A stretch of 20,563 nt of DNA from UMGS1387 sp045577475. Lineage in GTDB: Bacteria; Bacillota; Clostridia; Oscillospirales; CAG-382. Below are positions 15,335 to 20,563 of this stretch, in pieces (position 1 is the stretch's first letter; each line of letters starts with the position of its first letter). Both the position numbers and the translations under genes were made by a program. The stretch covers positions 1 to 20,563 of the forward strand of contig JAZNIM010000226.1 in the NCBI GenBank assembly GCA_045577475.1, written 5' to 3'. The notes under the pieces were generated by a model. It searched no databases. It saw only the letters and a list, made by a program, of their open reading frames with translations, and was not told the DNA's origin.

Positions 15335-16534
15335 ATGAACATACTTGTTACAGGAGCAAAAGGCTTTGTAGGTAAAAACCTTTGTGCAAACCTAAAAAAT
15401 ATCGCCGAGGGCAAGGACAGAACACGTCCCGAAATATCCATCGGCGAAATATTTGAATATGACATTGATACTGAGCCTGCACTTTTAGATGAATATTGTA
15501 AAAAAGCAGACTTTGTGTTTAACCTTGCTGGTGTAAACCGTCCTCAGAATCCTGAGGAATTTATGCAGGGTAACTTCGGCTTTGCAAGCACACTTCTCGA
15601 TACTCTCAAAAAGTATAATAACACCTGTCCCGTAATGACATCTTCCTCTATTCAGGCAACCTGCATAGGACGTTATGACAGCGATTACGGCAGAAGCAAA
15701 AAGGCGGGAGAGGAGCTTGTATTTGCTTACGGAGAAGAAACGGGTGCAAAGGTACTGGTGTACCGTTTTCCCAATCTTTTCGGTAAGTGGTGCAGACCAA
15801 ACTATAACAGTGCCGTTGCTACATTCTGTAATAATATTGCAAATGACCTTGAAATTACCGTAAATGACAGAAATATACAGCTTGAGCTTTTGTATATTGA
15901 CGACCTTGTAACCGAAATGCTTGATGCACTCAGTGGAAAAGAGCATCGTTGTACTTTTGATGGTATAGAAACGATACTTTGTGATGACGGTAAATACTGT
16001 GCCGCACCTATAACTCATAAGGTGACTCTCGGCGAAATTGTGGATTTGCTTATGAGCTTTAAGGAGCAGACAACAACTCTTGTTATGCCCGAAATTCCTT
16101 GCAATTCCTTTGCAAAGAAGCTGTATAGCACTTATTTGTCTTATCTTCCAAAGGAAAAAGCGGCTTTCCCGTTAAAAACGAATGTTGACGACAGAGGCAG
16201 CTTTACCGAGCTTTTAAAGACAGAAAAATGCGGACAGTTCAGCGTTAACATTTCAAAGCCGGGTATTACCAAAGGACAGCATTGGCATAATACAAAGTGG
16301 GAATTTTTCATTGTTGTAAGCGGTAAGGGACTTATACAGCAGAGAAAAATCGGAAGCGATGAAGTGCTGAACTTTGAGGTAAGCGGTGAAAAAATTGAGG
16401 CTGTTCACATGCTTCCCGGTTACACTCATAATATAATCAACCTTTCGGATACCGAAAATCTTGTCACGGTAATGTGGGCAAATGAACAGTTTGACCAAAG
16501 TCACCCTGACACATTCTTTGAGGCGGTGGAATAA
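15335..16534 (+). CDS. capF: UDP-2-acetamido-2,6-dideoxyhexulose reductase with C-terminal cupin (CapF/FnlB type)
   Basis: A 399-residue bifunctional-looking protein. The N-terminal short-chain dehydrogenase domain has GAKGFVGKN (7-15), NLAGVNRP (63-70) and the Y118-x3-K122 pair. The C-terminal cupin, from about 275 to 399, carries H316-W-H318, E323 and H365 in the positions of a cupin metal site. In S. aureus CapF the cupin domain epimerises and the reductase domain reduces the product of CapE, giving UDP-2-acetamido-2,6-dideoxy-L-talose. It starts 1 base after the capE stop. Both domains are complete and the active residues are kept. Confidence 0.93.
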   Translation: MNILVTGAKGFVGKNLCANLKNIAEGKDRTRPEISIGEIFEYDIDTEPALLDEYCKKADFVFNLAGVNRPQNPEEFMQGNFGFASTLLDTLKKYNNTCPVMTSSSIQATCIGRYDSDYGRSKKAGEELVFAYGEETGAKVLVYRFPNLFGKWCRPNYNSAVATFCNNIANDLEITVNDRNIQLELLYIDDLVTEMLDALSGKEHRCTFDGIETILCDDGKYCAAPITHKVTLGEIVDLLMSFKEQTTTLVMPEIPCNSFAKKLYSTYLSYLPKEKAAFPLKTNVDDRGSFTELLKTEKCGQFSVNISKPGITKGQHWHNTKWEFFIVVSGKGLIQQRKIGSDEVLNFEVSGEKIEAVHMLPGYTHNIINLSDTENLVTVMWANEQFDQSHPDTFFEAVE

Positions 16535-16535
16535 A

Positions 16536-17717
16536 ATGGAAATCAGAACAGACTATTCGGATATTAAATTCAAAAATGACGGCAGACTCAAGCTTTTGAT
16601 AATTGTAGGCACAAGACCTGAGATTATCCGTCTTGCGGCAGTTATCAACAAGTGCCGTAAGTATTTTGATACTGTCCTTGCACATACGGGTCAGAACTAT
16701 GACTACAACCTTAACGGTGTATTCTTCAAGGACTTGAAGCTTGCTGACCCCGAAGTATATATGGATGCAGTTGGCGATGACCTTGGTGCAACTGTGGGTA
16801 ATATCATCAACTGCTCATATAAGCTTATGAGTCAGATAAAGCCCGATGCCTTGCTTATTCTCGGTGACACAAACTCCTGCCTTTCTGCAATTGCGGCAAA
16901 AAGACTGCATATTCCCATTTTTCATATGGAAGCAGGTAACAGATGTAAGGATGAATGTCTGCCCGAGGAAACAAACAGAAGAATTGTTGACATCATTTCC
17001 GACGTAAATCTTGCTTACAGCGAGCACGCAAGAAAGTATCTTCATGAGTGCGGACTTCCCAAAGAGAGAACCTATGTTACAGGCTCACCTATGGCAGAGG
17101 TGCTTCATGAAAATCTCGAGGAAATTGAAGCAAGCGATGTTCTGGACAGACTTGGACTTGAACCGAAAAAGTATATTCTGCTCTCTGCTCACAGAGAAGA
17201 AAACATTGATACCGAAAAGAACTTTGTAAGCCTGTTTACAGCCATTAACAAGCTTGCGGAAAAGTACGATATGCCAATTCTCTATTCCTGTCATCCCCGT
17301 TCAAGAAAGCGTCTTGAAGCAACAGGCTTTAAGCTTGATGAACGTGTTCGCATGAACCAGCCTTTAGGCTTTCATGACTACAACAAGCTTCAGATGAATG
17401 CATATGCGGTTGTGTCCGACAGCGGAACACTTCCCGAGGAAAGCTCTTTCTTTACAAGCGTGGGACATCCCTTCCCTGCAGTTTGCATCAGAACCTCAAC
17501 TGAGCGTCCCGAGGCACTTGACAAGGCATGCTTTGTTCTTGCGGGAATTGATGAAAACAGCCTGCTTCAGGCGGTTACAACTGCGGTTGAAATGAATGAC
17601 AGCGGTGATTACGGAATACCTGTACCCGACTATGTTGAGGAAAATGTTTCCACAAAGGTTGTAAAGATTATCCAGTCCTATACGGGCGTTGTAAATAAGA
17701 TGGTTTGGAGAAAGTAA
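16536..17717 (+). CDS. capG: UDP-2-acetamido-2,6-dideoxy-L-talose 2-epimerase, last step to UDP-L-FucNAc (CapG/FnlC type)
   Basis: A 393-residue homolog of the non-hydrolysing UDP-GlcNAc 2-epimerases, but distinct from the wecB product in this window. Motifs: GTRPEIIR (25-32), LGDTNSCLSA, HMEAGNRCKDECLPEETNRR in the place of the WecB EAGLRT..PEE.NR block, SAHREEN, SDSGTLPEESSFF and TERPEALD. Its position after CapE and CapF gives the role: 2-epimerisation to UDP-L-FucNAc. The start at ATG 16536 is chosen over an in-frame TTG at 16482, because that TTG lies inside capF; a GGCGGTGG site precedes 16536. Two full paralogous epimerases in one operon are explained by two different UDP-sugar branches. 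Confidence 0.93.
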   Translation: MEIRTDYSDIKFKNDGRLKLLIIVGTRPEIIRLAAVINKCRKYFDTVLAHTGQNYDYNLNGVFFKDLKLADPEVYMDAVGDDLGATVGNIINCSYKLMSQIKPDALLILGDTNSCLSAIAAKRLHIPIFHMEAGNRCKDECLPEETNRRIVDIISDVNLAYSEHARKYLHECGLPKERTYVTGSPMAEVLHENLEEIEASDVLDRLGLEPKKYILLSAHREENIDTEKNFVSLFTAINKLAEKYDMPILYSCHPRSRKRLEATGFKLDERVRMNQPLGFHDYNKLQMNAYAVVSDSGTLPEESSFFTSVGHPFPAVCIRTSTERPEALDKACFVLAGIDENSLLQAVTTAVEMNDSGDYGIPVPDYVEENVSTKVVKIIQSYTGVVNKMVWRK

Positions 17718-17723
17718 GCATAA

Positions 17724-18887
17724 ATGACAACAAATCAGCTTTTGTTCTCCCTTGTTTCAACGGAGATAGCAAAAGACAAAACAGTAAAATTCGACAAAAA
17801 GCCTGACGAAGAAACGCTGAAAAAGCTGTATAAAACAGCAAAGGCGCACGACGTTGCTCATATTGTATGCGAAGCCCTCAGAAAACAGGGCTTTCTTAAT
17901 GACGGCGAAACAAGCGGAAAGTTCCGCAAAAGAAAGCTTGTGTCGGTCTACCGCACAGAGCAGATTGTGTTTGACCTTGACAACGTCTGCACCTGTCTTG
18001 AGGAAAACGGTATTGACTTTATCCCCCTTAAAGGCTCGGTAATACGTGATTTGTACCCCAAAAAGTGGATGAGAACAAGCTGCGACATTGACATTCTCGT
18101 TAAAAAAGAGGATTGCAAGAGAGCTGAAGATATCCTATGTGAAAAGCTGAAGTTTACCCTTAAAAGCGGCAAATCACTTCACGATGTTCAGCTTTTGTCA
18201 CCTACGGGTGTGCTTCTTGAACTGCACCACACGCTTATTGAGGACGATTGTCTGCCAAAGGCGGCACCTTTTCTTGAAAATGTGTGGGAAAGTGCAGTTG
18301 TAAGCGAAGGCAATAAACACAGGCATGAAATGAACAAAGAGCTTTTCATGCTTTACCACGCTGCTCATACGGCAAAGCATTTTCTAAGAGGCGGCTGCGG
18401 AATAAAGAGCTTTATTGACCTTTATATTTTGGAAAAGAACTTCGGCTACCGTAAAGAAATTCTGGAGGCTTTGCTAAAAAAAGCAGAGCTTTACGACTTT
18501 TTCAATGCTTGTCTAAAACTGTGCGACATGTGGTTTGCAGGCGGAGAATACGATGAAAGTCTTTGTGACATGGAAGGCTTTGTATTGGCAGGCGGAGTGT
18601 ACGGCACGGCAAGTAACAGTGCTTCAATAAGTGCAGGAAAAGGCGAAAGCAAGGCAAAGAGCTTTCTCGGCAAGGTCTTTCTGTCCTACGAAGCTCTGTG
18701 TGTTGTATATCCAAAATTAAAGGGACATAAGTGGAAGTATCCCTTTTATCAGGTAAAGCGTTGGTTCAGGATATTTGACAGGGACAAACGCAAGAAAATC
18801 TCAGACCTTACAACCATACGCAACAGCGTATCGGATGAAAAACAGCAAAAAGCGAAAAATCTGATTGACAGACTGGGCTTAGAATAA
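17724..18887 (+). CDS. Uncharacterised nucleotidyltransferase family protein (PF14907-like), copy 1
   Basis: A 387-residue protein with a Pol-beta-like nucleotidyltransferase core: PLKGSVIRDLYP (101-112), WMRTSCDIDILVK (115-127), where D121 and D123 are the probable metal-binding pair, and ELH (167-169), which may supply the third acidic residue. A helical C-terminal part follows, with HAAHTAKH (212-219), GCGIKSFIDLYIL (224-236) and a basic end block HKWKYPFYQVKRW. No signal peptide or membrane helix is visible. It resembles PF14907, a family found often in surface-polysaccharide clusters and with no established reaction that I know of. The next gene is a diverged tandem copy. Transfer of a nucleotide or phospho-group in capsule decoration is a guess from the fold and context. 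Confidence 0.82.
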   Translation: MTTNQLLFSLVSTEIAKDKTVKFDKKPDEETLKKLYKTAKAHDVAHIVCEALRKQGFLNDGETSGKFRKRKLVSVYRTEQIVFDLDNVCTCLEENGIDFIPLKGSVIRDLYPKKWMRTSCDIDILVKKEDCKRAEDILCEKLKFTLKSGKSLHDVQLLSPTGVLLELHHTLIEDDCLPKAAPFLENVWESAVVSEGNKHRHEMNKELFMLYHAAHTAKHFLRGGCGIKSFIDLYILEKNFGYRKEILEALLKKAELYDFFNACLKLCDMWFAGGEYDESLCDMEGFVLAGGVYGTASNSASISAGKGESKAKSFLGKVFLSYEALCVVYPKLKGHKWKYPFYQVKRWFRIFDRDKRKKISDLTTIRNSVSDEKQQKAKNLIDRLGLE

Positions 18888-18909
18888 TAAAAGAAAAGAG
18901 GTGTGCATC

Positions 18910-20085
18910 ATGGGGCTTGACGAAATACTGGTTTTGCTTGTAGCAAGAGAGGTTCTCGGCAAAAAAGTGGACGACGAAGGCATAAAAAAAGTGCTGACTG
19001 AAAACAGTGAAGCCTTCGAAATGCTGTATGAGCTTTCAAAGATGCACGACCTTTGTCACATTGTCTGCCTTGCACTCAAACACATAGGAGTGTGGGGAAA
19101 GGATGGAGTATTTGCAAAGTTCCAAAGACAGCAAAATCTTGCTGTTTACAGGTACGAGCAGCAAAAACATGAGCTTTCCGGTGTTGAAGACATTCTCAAC
19201 AAGGAAAAAATCCTTTTCCTTCCTCTTAAAGGAATGTGCATGAAGGATTTGTATCCCGAGCCTTGGATGAGAACAAGCAGCGATATTGACATTCTTCTGA
19301 AAAACACGGATATGCACAAGGTGAGTGATTTGCTTTGTGTAACAAAAGGATATACCGTAAGAGTAAGTGCAGATGATATAATAGCACTTGTTTCAGAAAC
19401 GGGAGTCTGCATAGAGCTTCATTGTCTGGATAGTCGAAAACCGGATTTTGAAGTTCCTATGGACATCTGGGAGAAAACTGTAAAGCCTGACGGCACATAC
19501 CGGTGTAGTATGAGCAATGAACTGTTTTACTGCTGCCATACTGCACACATGGTAAAAAACATACGAAGCGGAAGCTGCGGCATGAGAACTTTTCTCGATA
19601 TGTACCTTCTGAGATACAAGAAAGAACTTGATTATGAAAAAGCAAAGGCGTATTTATCAGAAAGAGGCTTTAACAAAGCAGCAGAGGCGTTTCTGAAGGT
19701 TGCACGTGTCTGGTTTGACGGTGAAGAAGGAAATGAGCTGTCGGCAATTATTGCAAAAAACGTGATTATAAGCGGTGTCAGCGGTAACAAATACAGCATG
19801 ACAAGAATTCGGCAGAAGATTAAAGGCGGAAAGAAGCGGTATATTTTATCGAGAATTTTTCTTCCCTGCGACAAAATGAAGAAAAGCTTTCCAATTCTTG
19901 AAAAGCATAAGTGGATGCTTCCCTTTTGCCATGTAAAACGTTTGCTGACAATCGTTTTTAAAGGCAGAGTAAAATCGTCGTTAAACGAGATAAAAATGAA
20001 TTCTTCAATTACAGAGAAAAGCATGCAGGAGCTTGATTACATGTTTAAAGAATTGGAGCTTACTCCTCGTAAGGCAATTATGTAA
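18910..20085 (+). CDS. Uncharacterised nucleotidyltransferase family protein (PF14907-like), copy 2
   Basis: A 391-residue paralog of the preceding gene with the same block order: PLKGMCMKDLYP (105-116), WMRTSSDIDILLK (119-131) with D125 and D127 as the probable metal pair, IELH (168-171), CCHTAHMVK (208-216), GSCGMRTFLDMYLL (221-234) and, near the end, HKWMLPFCHVKR. Outside these blocks the two proteins differ widely, so the duplication is old or the copies were acquired separately. The start at ATG 18910 is preferred over the in-frame GTG at 18901, because AGAGG (18897-18901) lies 8 bases upstream and overlaps that GTG. It is the last gene before the terminator at 20096. The function is unknown; keeping both active-site Asp residues argues that both copies work. 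Confidence 0.82.
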   Translation: MGLDEILVLLVAREVLGKKVDDEGIKKVLTENSEAFEMLYELSKMHDLCHIVCLALKHIGVWGKDGVFAKFQRQQNLAVYRYEQQKHELSGVEDILNKEKILFLPLKGMCMKDLYPEPWMRTSSDIDILLKNTDMHKVSDLLCVTKGYTVRVSADDIIALVSETGVCIELHCLDSRKPDFEVPMDIWEKTVKPDGTYRCSMSNELFYCCHTAHMVKNIRSGSCGMRTFLDMYLLRYKKELDYEKAKAYLSERGFNKAAEAFLKVARVWFDGEEGNELSAIIAKNVIISGVSGNKYSMTRIRQKIKGGKKRYILSRIFLPCDKMKKSFPILEKHKWMLPFCHVKRLLTIVFKGRVKSSLNEIKMNSSITEKSMQELDYMFKELELTPRKAIM

Positions 20086-20095
20086 TTATATAACT

Positions 20096-20137
20096 AACCA
20101 CGTATATGTCACAAAAATGCAAATACGTGGTTTTTTT
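20096..20137 (+). terminator. Rho-independent terminator of the polysaccharide operon
   Basis: AACCACGTAT (20096-20105) pairs perfectly with ATACGTGGTT (20123-20132), giving a 10-bp stem with a 17-base loop. The 3' arm runs into seven T residues (20131-20137). It lies 10 bases after the last capsule gene and closes the co-directional run of genes. The loop is longer than usual, which lowers certainty a little. Confidence 0.85.
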
Positions 20138-20181
20138 CTTAAACTTGGCAGTAAAACATACAGAATAAGAGGATAGACAAC

Positions 20182-20415
20182 ATGTTATTATTATTTTTAT
20201 TGGCACTATCAGACCCCGTCAACGGTGACCTATTACTGGAGTTAATTGATAAACACAGTAACAGGCTCAAAAGTTATGTTTACGGAAAAACACATAATCA
20301 TGAGGATGAGGGAGAAATAGTGCAAGATGTTTTCTTTAAGGTTTATGAAAAAACAAATAACCGCAATATTGCTTGCAACACTTATGGTGTTGTCTTTTGC
20401 TTTACAAAGAAATAA
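20182..20415 (+). pseudogene. Truncated sigma-70 family (ECF-like) RNA polymerase sigma factor
   Basis: The first ~55 of 77 residues look like the start of a sigma-70 family protein: the hydrophobic N-terminus MLLLFLLALSDP seen in clostridial members, LELIDKHSNRLKSYVYG (19-35) matching sigma region 2.1, and HEDEGEIVQDVFFKVYE (40-56) matching region 2.2, which binds core polymerase. After residue 56 the similarity stops: the promoter-recognition part of region 2 and all of region 4 are missing, and the last ~20 residues read a signal-peptide coding sequence in the wrong frame. A good AGAGGA site (20168-20173) precedes the ATG, so a short product could still be made, but it cannot act as a normal sigma factor. 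It is placed just after the operon terminator and is probably not part of the capsule operon. Confidence 0.65.
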
Positions 20416-20428
20416 TAAAACAAATTAA
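20345..20428 (+). pseudogene. Orphan signal-peptide fragment (start of a lost exported protein)
   Basis: A 27-codon reading frame begins at ATG 20345 with MKKQITAILLATLMVLSFA, a textbook signal peptide: two lysines, then a hydrophobic core ending in small residues. It stops after a few more residues (TAA 20426-20428). It overlaps the end of the truncated sigma gene in another frame. The simplest reading is the 5' end of a gene for an exported protein brought next to the sigma fragment by a deletion, with the mature part lost. A tiny expressed peptide is possible; the site TAAGG (20337-20341) is rather close to the ATG. Confidence 0.4.
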
Positions 20429-20441
20429 TTAATTTCTGTAG

Positions 20442-20447
20442 TATAAT
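20442..20447 (+). promoter_or_regulatory. Possible -10 promoter element before the last CDS
   Basis: A perfect TATAAT lies 32 bases upstream of the ATG at 20480, in AT-rich sequence after the signal-peptide fragment. No acceptable -35 box is found at 16-18 bases upstream, and it is not an extended -10 (no TGn just before it). It is offered as a weak candidate for separate transcription of the gene that starts at 20480. Confidence 0.3.
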
Positions 20448-20479
20448 CCTTCACCACTTTATACAATAATCGGAGTAGG

Positions 20480-20563
20480 ATGACCTTGTCAAAAAAGAAA
20501 ACTGAAGAAACAGTCGAAGAAAAACTTTTATACAGAGAACCCATGAGGGTAACAACCGTTGAA
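20480..20563 (+). CDS. Start of a hypothetical protein, 3' end outside the window
   Basis: An open frame of 28 codons runs to the window edge from ATG 20480. The peptide begins MTLSKKKTEETVEEK and is highly charged, then continues LLYREPMRVTTVE. A CGGAGTAGG site lies just upstream of the ATG; a TTG start at 20486 would also fit with GTAGGA (20475-20480). Too little is visible to name a family. It lies on the same strand as the capsule genes but after their terminator, so it probably belongs to another transcription unit. Confidence 0.55.
   Translation, partial: MTLSKKKTEETVEEKLLYREPMRVTTVE

Noticed and set aside
15485..16018. Minus-strand open frame of 177 codons inside capF
   Set aside because: It is a shadow of a well-conserved + strand enzyme.
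20145..20175. TTGGCA as a -35 box before the truncated sigma gene
   Set aside because: The bases at the expected -10 position are AGAGGA, which is the ribosome binding site and not a -10.
1..20563. CRISPR arrays, tRNA or rRNA genes, transposases, integrases and large direct repeats
   Set aside because: I saw no regularly spaced repeats, no tRNA-like cloverleaf and no transposase or integrase motifs in any translated frame. The only near-repeat is the protein-level similarity of the two tandem nucleotidyltransferases and of the two epimerases.

Overview
The window is most of a capsular or exopolysaccharide gene cluster of the Wzy-dependent type from a low-to-moderate-GC Gram-positive bacterium, probably a gut-type clostridium. 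The Firmicutes assignment rests on strong AGGAGG-like ribosome binding sites, tightly packed co-directional genes, a TagD/LicD pair, S. aureus-like capE-capF-capG genes, and a sigma-factor remnant whose N-terminus looks like clostridial family members. It is inference; no 16S rRNA or ribosomal gene is present. Every convincing gene is on the + strand. Gaps from 637 to the terminator at 20096-20137 are under 80 bases, so the locus reads as one long transcript.

Layout: 1-240 is a GC-rich block (about 65% in hand-counted samples) that does not belong to the gene it is fused to. 238-636 is the C-terminal catalytic half of an initiating sugar-phosphate transferase. 648-9206 carries assembly and decoration genes: two GT2 glycosyltransferases, a TagD-like cytidylyltransferase, a NodB-like deacetylase, a LicD-family phosphotransferase, a polysaccharide pyruvyl transferase, a GT4 glycosyltransferase, an iron-sulfur FrhB-domain protein and a Wzy-like polymerase. 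9238-11908 holds a second GT4 enzyme and the Wzx flippase. 11901-17717 holds two precursor pathways: UDP-ManNAcA (UDP-GlcNAc 2-epimerase plus UDP-ManNAc dehydrogenase) and UDP-L-FucNAc (CapE, CapF, CapG). 17724-20085 holds two tandem paralogous nucleotidyltransferases of the uncharacterised PF14907 type, followed by a rho-independent terminator.

Working model: an undecaprenyl-linked repeat unit is started by the truncated transferase (or its intact original), extended by up to four glycosyltransferases using sugars that include ManNAcA and L-FucNAc, decorated with a pyruvyl ketal and a phospho-alditol or similar group and possibly de-N-acetylated, then flipped by Wzx and polymerised by Wzy. 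Chain-length and export genes (Wzz/Wze-type) and the start of the operon are not in the window.

After the terminator, 20182-20563 looks like decaying or rearranged sequence: the first ~55 codons of a sigma-70 family gene run straight into a signal peptide in another frame, and a new CDS begins at 20480 and leaves the window. The most interesting uncharacterised elements are the tandem PF14907 genes, the FrhB-domain iron-sulfur protein in a glycan locus, and the two abnormal junctions at ~238 and ~20344.
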